A stretch of 64,000 nucleotides of DNA from Chelativorans sp. AA-79 (GCF_029457495.1 NZ_CP120361.1:1054001-1118000), one strand, 5' to 3'; shown: positions 1 to 8,215, numbered from the stretch's first letter. Notes: a model not told the origin generated them from the sequence alone. Made by a program: numbers and translations.

Positions 1-425
1 AGCAACTGGGCGGCTCCGCCTGGAAGCCGATCGCCGCTCACGCGCACGTGGCCGGGGAAGCCGCCGGGCTCCTGGAGACGTTCGGCCTCGCCGACGTGAT
101 GGGGGAGCCCACCAGGCGCCTGCCTTACGGCAAGCAGCGGCTGCTTGAGATCGCGCTCGCCTTTGCCGCCAATCCGCGCGTGCTGCTGCTCGACGAGCCG
201 GCTGCCGGCGTTCCGGAGGAGGAGCGGCATGAGGTGCTCGCCACCGTGCGGGCGCTTCCGTCCGACGTGACCGTCGTTCTCATCGAGCACGACATGGACC
301 TGGTCTTTTCCTTCGCGGAACGCATTTCGGTGCTGGTCTCCGGCGCGCTCTTCACGGAAGGCGCGGTGGCCGAGATCGCCGCCGATCCCCGCGTGAAGGC
401 CATCTATCTCGGCGAGGATGCGTGA
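1..425 (+). CDS. livG: Branched-chain amino-acid ABC transporter ATPase, LivG type (3' part)
   Basis: The C-terminal ~140 residues of an ABC ATPase; the reading frame is open from base 3, so the gene starts before the window and its Walker A motif is missing. Visible are the LivG-style signature region LPYGKQR, Walker B (LLLDEPAAG), the switch histidine (IEHDMDLV) and the usual LivG C-terminus ending in an AIYLGE-like motif. LivG with LivF energises uptake of branched-chain amino acids or related compounds such as amides or urea at the inner membrane. It overlaps the next gene by one base (TGATG), so the two are translationally coupled. The substrate cannot be judged because the binding protein and permeases lie outside the window; the urease genes further on make a urea (UrtD) role possible, but nothing seen here supports it specifically. 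Confidence 0.9.
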   Translation, partial: QLGGSAWKPIAAHAHVAGEAAGLLETFGLADVMGEPTRRLPYGKQRLLEIALAFAANPRVLLLDEPAAGVPEEERHEVLATVRALPSDVTVVLIEHDMDLVFSFAERISVLVSGALFTEGAVAEIAADPRVKAIYLGEDA

Positions 426-1150
426 TGGCGGAGCTTCTGCGCCTTGAAAAGCTTGTCGCCGGCTATGGCGAGGCGCGTGTCCTCTCCGACATCGACCTCG
501 TGCTGGGGGAAGGGCAGTCGCTGGCTCTGCTGGGCCGTAACGGGACCGGCAAGACCACCCTGGTCGACACCATCGCCGGCGTGACGACCCATCACTCGGG
601 CAGCATCCGTTTCGCGGGTAGCGACATCACGCGGATGAGGCCGGAGCGGCGTGCAGCCGCCGGCATCGGCTGGGTGCCGCAGGAGCGCAACATATTCCGG
701 TCGCTCACCGTCGAGGAAAACCTGACCGCCATCGCCCGGCCCGGCGCCTGGAATCCGAACCGGGCCTATACCATGTTCCCGCGCCTGAAGGAGCGGCGCG
801 GCAATCTCGGCAGCCATCTCTCCGGCGGTGAGCAGCAGATGCTGGCCATCGCCCGCGCGCTGATGCTGAACCCCAAACTGCTCCTCCTCGACGAGCCTTT
901 GGAAGGTCTCGCGCCCGTCATCGTCGACGAGTTGCTGGCCGTCCTGCGCAAAATCGTCACCGACGAGGGCATGTCGGCCATTATCATCGAGCAAAAGGCG
1001 CGAAAAGTGCTGCCGCTGACCGACCGCTCCATCATACTCGATCGCGGAGCGATCGTCTGGGAGGGCGAGAGCGCCGCCCTCCTGGCCGACACCGATGCGA
1101 TGGACCGCCATCTGGGCGTCGCGGGTGGGAAGGTGCAACGCGCAGGGTAG
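425..1150 (+). CDS. livF: Branched-chain amino-acid ABC transporter ATPase, LivF type
   Basis: A complete 241-residue ABC ATPase of the short LivF class. Walker A GRNGTGKT lies at residues 37-44, the Q-loop in WVPQERN near 83-89, the signature LSGGE at 132-136 and Walker B LLLLDEP at 152-158, followed by the family-typical EGLAP. It pairs with LivG upstream as the second ATPase of a branched-chain amino-acid-type importer. ATG at 425 overlaps the livG stop; a GTG one codon earlier (422) is in frame, so either could be used. It is the last gene of its operon: the next gene lies on the other strand and a hairpin follows at 1270-1297. The transported substrate is unknown from this sequence. Confidence 0.92.
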   Translation: MAELLRLEKLVAGYGEARVLSDIDLVLGEGQSLALLGRNGTGKTTLVDTIAGVTTHHSGSIRFAGSDITRMRPERRAAAGIGWVPQERNIFRSLTVEENLTAIARPGAWNPNRAYTMFPRLKERRGNLGSHLSGGEQQMLAIARALMLNPKLLLLDEPLEGLAPVIVDELLAVLRKIVTDEGMSAIIIEQKARKVLPLTDRSIILDRGAIVWEGESAALLADTDAMDRHLGVAGGKVQRAG

Positions 1151-1259
1151 CGCGATTCTCCGCGACGGGTGAAAGCGGTTCGCGGGAGCCGTTGTTCTCC
1201 GGATCGGCCGGTCCGATCTTCCGGTTCAATTCAATTGGTTGCACGGCATCTGCGCCGCG

Positions 1260-1297
1260 CGAAAAGAAAATGTCGGTGGCCGTTCGGCCGCCGACAT
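1260..1297 (-). terminator. Rho-independent terminator between livF and the MetE-like gene
   Basis: A 12-bp stem (1270-1281 with 1286-1297) closes a 4-base loop, with one G-T type mismatch. Read on the minus strand the stem is followed at once by a T-rich run (1260-1269 is GAAAAGAAAA on the plus strand), the classic form, so it best fits termination of the MetE-like gene at 1321-2442. It lies between two convergent genes and may also act on livF transcripts, where the following sequence is less T-rich. Confidence 0.7.
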
Positions 1298-1320
1298 GCA
1301 TTTCTTGATCAGGAGGTCCG

Positions 1321-2442
1321 TCACACTTCGCCCCAGATCGCCTCGGCGGTCTTGATCACCAGCTCCAGTTTCCGCTTCTGGTCGTCCTCGGTGATCTTGT
1401 TGCCTTCCTCGGTCGAGGCGAAGCCGCATTGCGGGGCGATTCCGAGTTGGTCGAGATCGGCATGTTTGCTGGCGGCGTCGAACTTGCGCTTGAGGTCTTC
1501 GAGCGGCTCCAGGTCCGGCACCTTGGTGCTGATGAAGCCCGGAAGCACGCGCTTCCTGCCCTTGGGTAGTAGGCGCAGCGGCTCAAGCCCGCCGGCGCGT
1601 TCCGTGTCGTATTCCATGAAGTAGATGTCGACGCCCGTCTTGTTGAACACGGCGTCGGCAGCCGGGTCGTAGGCGCCCTCGGCCACCCAGGTGGACTGGA
1701 AGTTGCCACGGCACATATGCATGCCGATCAGCATGTCCTCCGGGCGGTCCTTGATGGCGTCGTGCATCATCTTTGCGTACTGGTCGATCAGCCAGTCGGG
1801 ATCGAGCCCTTCAGCCTTCTTCTCCGCACGGATCTTCGGGTCGCAGAGATAGGCGAAGAAGATGTCGTCCATCTGCAGGTAGCGGCAGCCGGCCTCATAG
1901 AACTTCTGCACCGCCTTGGCATAGGTGCGGGCGAGATCGGCGAAGAGCACTTCCAGATCGTCATATTCCTTCGGCTTGATGTCCGACTTCGCAACGCGGA
2001 AATGGCAGCAGCTCGGGCCGGGGATGGAGATCTTCGGCGTGACCTTCGCCACCTTCGCCAGATATTTGAAATGGTCGAGCATGGGATGGTCGTCCGGGAA
2101 GTCGAGCCGGCCGGTGATGGTCGGGAAGACCGGGCGCACACTCGCCCCGTGGAACTGCAGGCCCTGTTCGCCCTCGCGCTCCACCAGTTCGAAGCCGTCG
2201 AGCTTCCCCATGAAATCGAAATGCCAGAAGGAGCGGCGCAACTCGCCGTCGGTCGCCACCTGGAAGCCGATATTCTGCTGCATCTTCACGATGTCGGTGA
2301 CGGCGGCATCCTCGACGTCCTTCAGCTCCTCGGCAGAAATGGATTTGTCTTCGTAGAACTTCTTGCGCGCTTCCTTGACGGAGACCGGGCGAAGGAGGGA
2401 ACCGACGTGATCGGCGCGATAGGGCGGAGTGTGGGTCGTCAT
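1321..2442 (-). CDS. Cobalamin-independent methionine synthase-like (MetE C-terminal type) methyltransferase
   Basis: A 373-residue protein matching the catalytic zinc-binding half of MetE alone, as in short YxjG/YxjH-type or archaeal MetE proteins; full-length MetE is about 750 residues. Probable zinc ligands are His242 and Cys244 (in MHMCRGN) and Cys339 (in APQCGF). The N-terminal RADHVGSLLRP motif is typical of this subfamily. Known relatives transfer a methyl group to homocysteine or to other thiols, with methyl donors that are often not polyglutamyl-folate, so the exact donor is uncertain. It stands alone on the minus strand, divergent from the FAH-family gene across a 213-base gap, and ends in a good terminator. 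No SAM riboswitch could be recognised upstream. Confidence 0.85.
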   Translation of the reverse strand: MTTHTPPYRADHVGSLLRPVSVKEARKKFYEDKSISAEELKDVEDAAVTDIVKMQQNIGFQVATDGELRRSFWHFDFMGKLDGFELVEREGEQGLQFHGASVRPVFPTITGRLDFPDDHPMLDHFKYLAKVAKVTPKISIPGPSCCHFRVAKSDIKPKEYDDLEVLFADLARTYAKAVQKFYEAGCRYLQMDDIFFAYLCDPKIRAEKKAEGLDPDWLIDQYAKMMHDAIKDRPEDMLIGMHMCRGNFQSTWVAEGAYDPAADAVFNKTGVDIYFMEYDTERAGGLEPLRLLPKGRKRVLPGFISTKVPDLEPLEDLKRKFDAASKHADLDQLGIAPQCGFASTEEGNKITEDDQKRKLELVIKTAEAIWGEV

Positions 2443-2655
2443 GGCGTCCTCGGTTTCGGCTGATTGGGGCGGACAGGGGTCCGCGAAGAATCCTCTCCTG
2501 TTTAAACCCTTTGGGCTGGCGCTGCAAAGATTCCCCTGTCATTTAGGGCCGCAATTCGTCCGGGAAATCCGGCCGCCGGAACGGCCCGCAGGCTTTCGGT
2601 CGAAAAGATGAGGCGATAGGGTCCGCTCGCTGCGATTCCAGGGAGGCAATGCTCG

Positions 2656-3807
2656 ATGATGCTGCAGGACGAGGAACTGAACCGGGGTCATTTCGTAGGC
2701 CGCGTATGGCTACCTGATCTGAAGGGCCCCGCCGTGGTGGTGGTCAGGAATGGGCGGCTCCTCGACATCACCTCGCGTGACGCCCCCACAATGCGCGACC
2801 TCCTCGAGCTGGACGATCCGGTTTCCTTCGTCGATGCGGCCGAAGGGACCGATCTGGGCTCGCTCGAGGAAATCGCTGCGAATTCCGCTGACGGTGCCGT
2901 GGACAGGCTTCGCCTTCTTGCCCCCTGCGACCTGCAGGCGGTGAAGGCCTGCGGCGTCACCTTTGCGCGTTCCATGATCGAGCGCGTCATCGAGGAAAGG
3001 GCCGCCGGCGACGCGGCCAGGGCTGCGGCCATTCGTGAGCGCGTGGGTGTCATCATCGGTGACAGCCTGCGAAATCTCGTCCCCGGTTCACCGGAGGCGG
3101 CGGCCGTCAAACAGGCGCTCATCGAGGAAGATCTCTGGTCGCAATATCTCGAAGTGGGCATCGGGCCGGATGCGGAAGTCTTCACCAAGGGGCAGCCCCT
3201 CTCCTCCGTTGGCTGGGGTGCTGCGGTCGGGCTCCATCCGGTCTCGCGGTGGAACAACCCGGAGCCGGAGGTTGTGCTGGCGGTCGACAGCCGCGGCAAT
3301 GTGAGGGGCGCAACCCTCGGCAACGACGTCAACCTGCGCGACGTGGAGGGGCGCTCCGCGCTCCTTCTGGGCAAGGCGAAGGACAACAACGCATCCTGCT
3401 CCATCGGCCCCTTCATCCGCCTGTTCGACGATAGCTACGGGATCGAGGATGTCCGCGATGCCGAACTCCAGCTCCTGGTCGAGGGAGAGGATGGGTTCGT
3501 GCTCAACGGCCGGAGTTCGATGAAGGAGATCAGCCGCGATCCGCTCGACCTCGTGTCCCAGACTATCGGCCGGCATCACCAGTATCCGGACGGGTTCATG
3601 CTGTTTCTCGGCACGCTCTTCGCACCCATCGAGGACCGTGACGCGCCGGGCGAGGGCTTCACCCACAAGACCGGCGACGTGGTGCGCATCGCCAACGAGA
3701 GGCTCGGGGTGCTCGAAAACCGGGTCCGGCTCTCCACCGAATGCCCGGAATGGACGTTCGGCGCCGCGGCGCTGATGCGGAATCTCGCGGCGCGCGGGCT
3801 CCTCTGA
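2656..3807 (+). CDS. Fumarylacetoacetate hydrolase (FAH) family protein
   Basis: A 383-residue FAH-fold enzyme. The metal-binding acidic residues are visible as Glu203 and Glu205 in NNPEPE and Asp224 in GNDVNLRD, followed by the family motif AKDNNASCSIGPF. The family includes hydrolases, decarboxylases and 2-keto-3-deoxy-sugar-acid dehydratases. The extended N-terminal region (about residues 1-190) resembles sugar-acid branch members more than short aromatic-pathway hydrolases, so a 2-keto-3-deoxy-acid dehydratase or hydrolase role is my best guess. ATG at 2656 has a GGGAGG-like ribosome site just upstream (2640-2646); the second ATG codon (2659) is also possible. No pathway partner adjoins it, so the substrate is open. 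Confidence 0.8.
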   Translation: MMLQDEELNRGHFVGRVWLPDLKGPAVVVVRNGRLLDITSRDAPTMRDLLELDDPVSFVDAAEGTDLGSLEEIAANSADGAVDRLRLLAPCDLQAVKACGVTFARSMIERVIEERAAGDAARAAAIRERVGVIIGDSLRNLVPGSPEAAAVKQALIEEDLWSQYLEVGIGPDAEVFTKGQPLSSVGWGAAVGLHPVSRWNNPEPEVVLAVDSRGNVRGATLGNDVNLRDVEGRSALLLGKAKDNNASCSIGPFIRLFDDSYGIEDVRDAELQLLVEGEDGFVLNGRSSMKEISRDPLDLVSQTIGRHHQYPDGFMLFLGTLFAPIEDRDAPGEGFTHKTGDVVRIANERLGVLENRVRLSTECPEWTFGAAALMRNLAARGLL

Positions 3808-3887
3808 GGCTGCGCACCGATCGTGGAGCTTGGCAACCCCGTAGCGATGCTGCATTCTTGCGCGGAATGCGAGTCGGGAGGGGCGAT

Positions 3888-4829
3888 ATGGCTCGGCGGA
3901 AATCCATCGTGCCGTTTCTGGCGGCGGGTCTGATTGCGGTCTCGTGCCTTACGGCCGCGGCGGAGGACGTGGCGGACAGCGCCGACCATCCCCTGATCCC
4001 GCGCTATGAAGGTGCGGAGATCGTGCGCTACGAAAACGAGGCCTTCACCGATTACGATCTGCGCACCGGCAAGGAGGCGAAGACCGGAACGACATCCCTC
4101 GAAGGCAAGCTTGCACGCATCACCTATCAGGGGCCGGCGGAGCGCTCGGTGCTCGAGGTGTTCCGCAACTACGAGAACGCACTCGGCGAGGCCGGATTCG
4201 AGACGCTGTTTTCCTGCGCCAGGCTGGAATGCGGCGACATCCCGCGCGCTCTCGAGAGCGGCCCGCGCTACATGCTCCTTTGGGGCGAGGGCGACCACCG
4301 CTATCTCGCCGCCAAGCTGACCCGCGCGGACGGCGATGTCTATGCCGCACTGTACGTGACGAAGAACGGCAGTGGCGGACCGGCCAAAGGCCGCGCCATG
4401 GTGCAGCTCGACGTGGTCGAGCTCGAAGCCATGGAACAGAAGATGGTGGTCGTCGAAGCAAGTGCCATGCATGACGATCTTGCCCGGGAGGGCCGGGTTG
4501 CGCTCCATGGAATCCAGTTCGACTTCGACAAGGATACGCTGCGTCCCGACTCCGCTCCGCAGATCGCGGAGATCGCGAAGCTGCTGAAGGAGAATCCCTC
4601 ATTCTCCGTGCTCGTGGTGGGGCATACCGACATGCAAGGTGCGCTCGACTACAATATGGATCTGTCCCGCCGCCGTGCTGCCCGCGTGGTGGAGGCGCTC
4701 GTCGGCGAGTTCGGTGTCGCCGGGGAGCGTCTGAACGCGCTGGGCGTCGGTCCGGCGGCGCCGCTCGCCAGCAATGACGGTGAAGAGGGCCGGGCGCTCA
4801 ATCGCCGCGTCGAAATCGTGAAGCAATAG
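3888..4829 (+). CDS. OmpA-family outer-membrane/peptidoglycan-associated protein
   Basis: A 313-residue exported protein. ATG 3888 was chosen because it follows a strong GGGAGGGG ribosome site and opens with a clear signal peptide (MARRKS, then a hydrophobic core to about residue 25, cleavage near TAAAED); in-frame codons upstream overlap the preceding gene. Residues ~35-180 look like a DUF4892-type N-terminal domain. Residues ~205-313 are an OmpA-like peptidoglycan-binding domain, with the FDFDKDTL start, the VVGHTD motif and the SRRRAARV helix. Such proteins tie the outer membrane to the cell wall. No transmembrane beta-barrel is evident; it may be periplasmic. It starts 80 bases after the FAH gene and could share its transcript. 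Confidence 0.85.
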   Translation: MARRKSIVPFLAAGLIAVSCLTAAAEDVADSADHPLIPRYEGAEIVRYENEAFTDYDLRTGKEAKTGTTSLEGKLARITYQGPAERSVLEVFRNYENALGEAGFETLFSCARLECGDIPRALESGPRYMLLWGEGDHRYLAAKLTRADGDVYAALYVTKNGSGGPAKGRAMVQLDVVELEAMEQKMVVVEASAMHDDLAREGRVALHGIQFDFDKDTLRPDSAPQIAEIAKLLKENPSFSVLVVGHTDMQGALDYNMDLSRRRAARVVEALVGEFGVAGERLNALGVGPAAPLASNDGEEGRALNRRVEIVKQ

Positions 4830-4927
4830 CATCCGCCGATTGCGAACCGGGATTGCCCCGGCCCTTCCATCCCGTCCGCCACCGCCGCGTAAATCCTTTG
4901 CCGGATATCCGGCCAGGTGATTGTGGG

Positions 4928-4952
4928 GGAACATTCTTTCCCCTTGGAAGTT
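4928..4952 (+). promoter_or_regulatory. Candidate EcfG (general stress sigma) promoter for the inositol-glycoside cluster
   Basis: GGAAC at 4928-4932, a 16-base spacer, then AGTT at 4949-4952. The established alphaproteobacterial EcfG/RpoE2 consensus is GGAAC-N16/17-CGTT, so only the first -10 base differs. It lies about 150 bases before the first gene of the cluster (start 5102), in a 272-base gap that holds no gene. Similar sites precede ino1 (8191) and the trehalose operon (21996). Confidence 0.5.
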
Positions 4953-5101
4953 TTCTGCGCGAGCAGCAGGAACTTCGTCACTTCTTGCAAAGCCGAGAGA
5001 AGCCGGCGTGTGCAATGCACGCCGGTTCGCAAGACGGGCCACCCTCGCTACGGCGGATCAGGGAGAGCCGAGATGTCCAAGGATGAGGAAAGCGGAACAC
5101 G

Positions 5102-5848
5102 ATGAACACGGTATTTCAAGACGATCTTGCGAGGCGCATCGCGGAGCTTGGCCCCTGGTTCCAGAACATGATGATCGGCGGAATCCAGACTGCGCCCGAT
5201 CACTTCCTTGGCGACTACCCCAACTGCAAGTGGCGGAATTTCTCGCATATCATCCCGGATGACCTCGAAGGGCGGACAGTGCTCGATATCGGCTGCAATG
5301 CCGGATTCTACGCGATCGAGATGAAGCGTCGGAATGCCGGCCGCGTGGTCGGCATCGACAGCGACCCTCATTATCTGCGCCAGGCCGACTTCGCGGCGAA
5401 GGAGATGGAGACCGATATCGAGTTCCGGCAGATGTCGGTCTACGAGGTGGGCCGGCTCAAGGAAAAGTTCGATCTCGTCCTCTTCATGGGCGTGCTCTAC
5501 CACCTGCGCCATCCGCTGCTCGCGCTCGATCTCATATACGAGCATGTGGCAGGGGATCAGATGCTCTTCCAGTGCCTGCAAAGGGGCTCGGAGGAGGTGG
5601 CGGACCTGGAGGAGGACTACCCCTTCTCCGAATGGAACCTGTTCTATCGGCCGGATTTTCCCAAGCTCCACTTCATCGAGCATCGCTATACCGGCGACCC
5701 GACCAACTGGTTCTTCCCGAACCGCGCGGCGGTGGAGGCGATGCTGCGCAACAGCGGTTTCGTGATCGAGGAGCGCCCTGAGGCCGAGGTCTATCTCTGC
5801 CGCAGGGGCGAGCGGGGCTTCGCAGTCGATCCGCCGCCGATCGGCTGA
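5102..5848 (+). CDS. SAM-dependent methyltransferase, CmoB-like (TIGR04290-type)
   Basis: A 248-residue class I methyltransferase. SAM-binding motif I is VLDIGCNAG at residues 60-68, with the acidic residue after the second strand at Asp86 (GIDSDP) and post-motif VLFMGVLYHLRHP. The overall layout resembles the catalytic part of CmoB, the tRNA wobble-uridine carboxymethyltransferase. CmoB itself is longer and sits with cmoA, which is absent, so tRNA modification is unlikely; I recall a family of such cluster-associated methyltransferases (Rta_06860/TIGR04290) but cannot confirm membership here. It is the first gene of the eleven-gene cluster that ends at 14794 and probably methylates the cluster's product or an intermediate. 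The EcfG-like site at 4928 lies upstream. Confidence 0.75.
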   Translation: MNTVFQDDLARRIAELGPWFQNMMIGGIQTAPDHFLGDYPNCKWRNFSHIIPDDLEGRTVLDIGCNAGFYAIEMKRRNAGRVVGIDSDPHYLRQADFAAKEMETDIEFRQMSVYEVGRLKEKFDLVLFMGVLYHLRHPLLALDLIYEHVAGDQMLFQCLQRGSEEVADLEEDYPFSEWNLFYRPDFPKLHFIEHRYTGDPTNWFFPNRAAVEAMLRNSGFVIEERPEAEVYLCRRGERGFAVDPPPIG

Positions 5849-5863
5849 TTCCACGAATTCACC

Positions 5864-5888
5864 CGAACAATTTTCCGCCGCGTCCGTT
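5864..5888 (+). promoter_or_regulatory. Weak EcfG-like promoter before the FemAB-like gene
   Basis: CGAAC at 5864-5868, a 16-base spacer and CGTT at 5885-5888: the -10 element and spacing match the EcfG consensus, but the first base of the -35 element is C instead of G. It sits in the 55-base gap between the methyltransferase and the FemAB-like gene and would start transcription very near the proposed start codon at 5904, which argues for the later ATG (5934) if it is real. Low confidence. Confidence 0.25.
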
Positions 5889-5903
5889 GGGCGGGCAGGA
5901 CGG

Positions 5904-6869
5904 ATGTTGCGGCGACGGTGGGTATTTTTTGCGATGCAGACAGAGATCCTGACCGAAGCTCGGCCGCTGGCCGACGAGTGGTGGAACTTGTGGCGCTGCG
6001 ACCCGGACGCCACTCCGTTCCAGAGTCCGGCTTGGCTGTTGCCATGGCGCCGGCATTTCCGGGATGGCGAGAACGTGGTCGTGACGTTGCGTCGGCACGG
6101 CCGTCTGGTGGGGCTTGTTCCCCTCGTGCAGCTCGACGGGAGGCTCATCCTCTGGGGCGCGGGAACCTCCGACTGGCTGGGCGGGTTGTTCGATCCTGAG
6201 CTTGAGCCGGAGGCGGCTGCGGACGCACTTGCCCTTCTCGACAAGCCGCTCGACCTCTTCCAGCTTGCCGAGAGGGCGCCGCTGCTGCGTTTCCCTGCGC
6301 CGGAGGGATGGGAGGATAGGCAGGGCCCTTCCGAAAGCTGCGCAGTGCTTTCCCTGCCGGCCCGGCCCGGCACGCATATGCGCCAGAACTTACGATATTA
6401 TGCGCGGCGGGCAGCCCGTGGCGGCGTGAGGGCGCCCGAACGGGTGGGGGCGGGCCAGGTGAGAAGCCTCGCCGAGTTGCATACGCGTCGCTGGGAGAGC
6501 CGGGAGGAGCCCGGCGTATTCGCCGATCCGCGCATGATTTCGTGGCTGGAGGAGGCGGCGGCGCTTCTCGACCAAGCGGGGCTGCTGCGGCTCTACGCGA
6601 TGCGGAGGGAAGGCCGCGTCATCGCGGCACTCTGCGTGCTCCATGCGAAGGGCAGGGCATTCTATTATATCGGCGGGTTCGATCCGGAGCATGCGAAGCT
6701 CGGGCTCGGAACGGTGCTCGTCGGCCACGCGATCGCCGAGGCCGAGCGCGAGGGGCTCGCGCAGTTCGACTTCCTGCGCGGGCAGGAGGACTACAAATAC
6801 CGGTGGGGCGCTCAGGACCGGCCCACCTATGCCCGATATCTCGTTCCGGCCGTGAGGAGGGCTGCGTGA
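5904..6869 (+). CDS. FemAB/BioF2-like GNAT-fold acyltransferase
   Basis: A 321-residue protein with two apparent GNAT-like halves, as in the FemAB/CelD (BioF2-like) group: an N-terminal part around FQSPAWLLPWRRHF and a C-terminal part with RREGRVIAALCVLHAKGRAFYYIGGFDPEHAKLG-type strands (split here across residues ~235-270) and GLGTVLVGHAIAEA. The C-terminal FDFLRGQEDYKYRWG is characteristic of this family. Relatives move aminoacyl or acyl groups onto amino sugars, exopolysaccharides or peptides. ATG 5904 has a GCAGGA ribosome site; ATG 5934 is the alternative and gives a more family-like N-terminus. It overlaps the next gene by four bases (GTGA). An acyltransferase for the cluster's amino-sugar product is a reasonable inference. 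Confidence 0.7.
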   Translation: MLRRRWVFFAMQTEILTEARPLADEWWNLWRCDPDATPFQSPAWLLPWRRHFRDGENVVVTLRRHGRLVGLVPLVQLDGRLILWGAGTSDWLGGLFDPELEPEAAADALALLDKPLDLFQLAERAPLLRFPAPEGWEDRQGPSESCAVLSLPARPGTHMRQNLRYYARRAARGGVRAPERVGAGQVRSLAELHTRRWESREEPGVFADPRMISWLEEAAALLDQAGLLRLYAMRREGRVIAALCVLHAKGRAFYYIGGFDPEHAKLGLGTVLVGHAIAEAEREGLAQFDFLRGQEDYKYRWGAQDRPTYARYLVPAVRRAA

Positions 6870-7678
6870 CGGAGAAGCTCGGCATCCGCTGGACGGTCGG
6901 CGACGTCTCACAGCGCGGGTTCGAAGCGCTCCGCCTTTCCCTATGGGGTGCGCATCTCGCCTTCGGCGACGAGATCCGCATGGCGGTGGTCGTAAATTCC
7001 CTTCCGCCGGAGGAGGCCAAGAGGAGAACGGGCGACGTGCCGCGCGGGGTCGTGTGGCTGGCCGCCGGAGAGCCGCCGGGGGTGCTTGCCGACTTCCTGG
7101 ACGAGGAGATGGCCGAGGGCGTCGCGTGGAAGCTCGCCCCGCCCAGGGTGTTTCCGGATATCCATGAGCTTTCGCTCGACAATGACTGCATCCTGTGGAG
7201 CGTGCCGCCCGCGATCTTCGCATGGATGGAGGAGGAAGCACCGCGCTGCCTGATCGCGGCGGACGTGACGCTTGCCCTGGGGGCGTTCACCGAGTTCACG
7301 CGGCCGGAGCCGCGCAACACCGGAATCCGGGGCCTGCCGCCGCATCATGATCTTCCGGCTGCCCTGGAGCGCGTTCTGCGGGAGCATCCGGTGAAATTGC
7401 GCTCGGAACTCGACGAGCAGGGCCTGCAGGCGGCGGCATTCGACCTCGACCGGCCGGCGCATATCGTCTCCACAGACGACGTCTCCATCTGCTCGCCCTT
7501 CTGGCCGCATCAACCGGATCTCGGCCGGCATGGCGCGCATTTCGTGGGCCTCAATGCGCGCCGGCTGCCGTGGACTTATTATCGCCGGCCGGCGAGCGAA
7601 TGCGTGGCGGAGAACTGGGAAAGGCATCGGCCCGAGCTCTATCGCCGCGTCGGATTGAAAGTGCCGGAAGATGCGTAA
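6866..7678 (+). CDS. Unknown protein of the inositol-glycoside cluster, possibly GT-A-like
   Basis: A 270-residue protein I do not recognise. GTG 6866 overlaps the preceding stop (GTGA) and the stop overlaps the next start by one base (TAATG), so it is firmly embedded in the operon. No signal peptide or membrane segment is seen. An N-terminal part with alternating strands (MAVVVNSLPP, GVVWLAAGEPP) leads to ELSLDNDCILWSVP, an acidic DND loop after a strand that recalls the DxD metal/nucleotide site of GT-A glycosyltransferases, followed by LIAADVTLALGAF. The C-terminal half holds several paired histidines (GLPPHHDLP, FWPHQPDL, RHGAHF). A nucleotide-sugar-dependent transferase is possible but is only a structural guess. 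Confidence 0.6.
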   Translation: MTEKLGIRWTVGDVSQRGFEALRLSLWGAHLAFGDEIRMAVVVNSLPPEEAKRRTGDVPRGVVWLAAGEPPGVLADFLDEEMAEGVAWKLAPPRVFPDIHELSLDNDCILWSVPPAIFAWMEEEAPRCLIAADVTLALGAFTEFTRPEPRNTGIRGLPPHHDLPAALERVLREHPVKLRSELDEQGLQAAAFDLDRPAHIVSTDDVSICSPFWPHQPDLGRHGAHFVGLNARRLPWTYYRRPASECVAENWERHRPELYRRVGLKVPEDA

Positions 7679-8136
7679 TGTTGCAGGTTGAGACGGATAC
7701 CATAGAGGCAACCATCAGGGCCACTGTCCGCCCCTGCAGGTCCTCCGACCTGCAGGCACTGGAATGGATGGGACTCTACACGCCGCATCGTGCGATCATC
7801 AGGCGGGCTTTCGAGGCGCAGGAGCGCGGAGAGGCGCTCATGCTGCTTGCCGTCTCCAGCGGCTTTCCGATCGCGCAGGTATGGGTGGATTTCACCCGTA
7901 AGGACAATGTCGCCTATTTCTGGGCTGTACGCACCTTTTTCCCCCTGCAGGGCGCCGGGATCGGGTCGCGCATGATCCGCGCCGCCGAGCGGGCGGCCCG
8001 TCGCCGCGGCTGCAGGCGCGCCGAGCTTGAAACGGAAGACGACCTCACCACCTTCTATGAGCGCCTGGGCTGGCGGAGGGCGGGGGAACGCGGCGAAGGG
8101 CGCTGTCTGATGGCCAAGGATCTCAAGGAATTGTGA
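7678..8136 (+). CDS. GNAT-family N-acetyltransferase
   Basis: A 152-residue single-domain GNAT protein. The acetyl-CoA pyrophosphate loop is visible as PLQGAGIGSRM (Q/R-x-x-G-x-G/A), followed by the helix IRAAERAARRRG and the typical C-terminal FYERLGW strand-helix. ATG 7678 shares one base with the previous stop; the shorter in-frame start choices would remove the first strand. The substrate is unknown. In a cluster that also holds a PIG-L deacetylase it could acylate a freed amino group, as MshD does in mycothiol assembly, but MshD is a double-GNAT protein and this one is single. It ends 165 bases before ino1, the largest gap inside the cluster. Confidence 0.8.
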   Translation: MLQVETDTIEATIRATVRPCRSSDLQALEWMGLYTPHRAIIRRAFEAQERGEALMLLAVSSGFPIAQVWVDFTRKDNVAYFWAVRTFFPLQGAGIGSRMIRAAERAARRRGCRRAELETEDDLTTFYERLGWRRAGERGEGRCLMAKDLKEL

Positions 8137-8190
8137 CGGTGTCCGGCCTCGCGCGGGCGATGCCGTTAGCCGGGCAAGCAATCCTACTCT

Positions 8191-8215
8191 GGAACAAAAT
8201 CGCGTCGCGCCTGTT
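8191..8215 (+). promoter_or_regulatory. Candidate EcfG promoter before ino1
   Basis: GGAAC at 8191-8195, a 16-base spacer and TGTT at 8212-8215, one mismatch from the EcfG consensus GGAAC-N16/17-CGTT. It lies in the 165-base gap between the GNAT gene and ino1 (start 8302), leaving a leader of roughly 80 bases with a ribosome site (CGGAGACGAG) just before the ATG. It suggests the second half of the cluster has its own stress promoter. Confidence 0.5.

Noticed and set aside
1..1150. Calling the first two ATPases urea transporter UrtD/UrtE
   Set aside because: No diagnostic difference visible and the permeases and binding protein are outside the window.
2443..2655. Possible SAM-type riboswitch upstream of the MetE-like gene
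   Set aside because: Short complementary stretches exist on the minus strand, but the conserved SAM-II core and pseudoknot pattern could not be traced.
5102..5848. Naming the methyltransferase CmoB
   Set aside because: Shorter than CmoB, no cmoA beside it, and it sits in a glycoside cluster.
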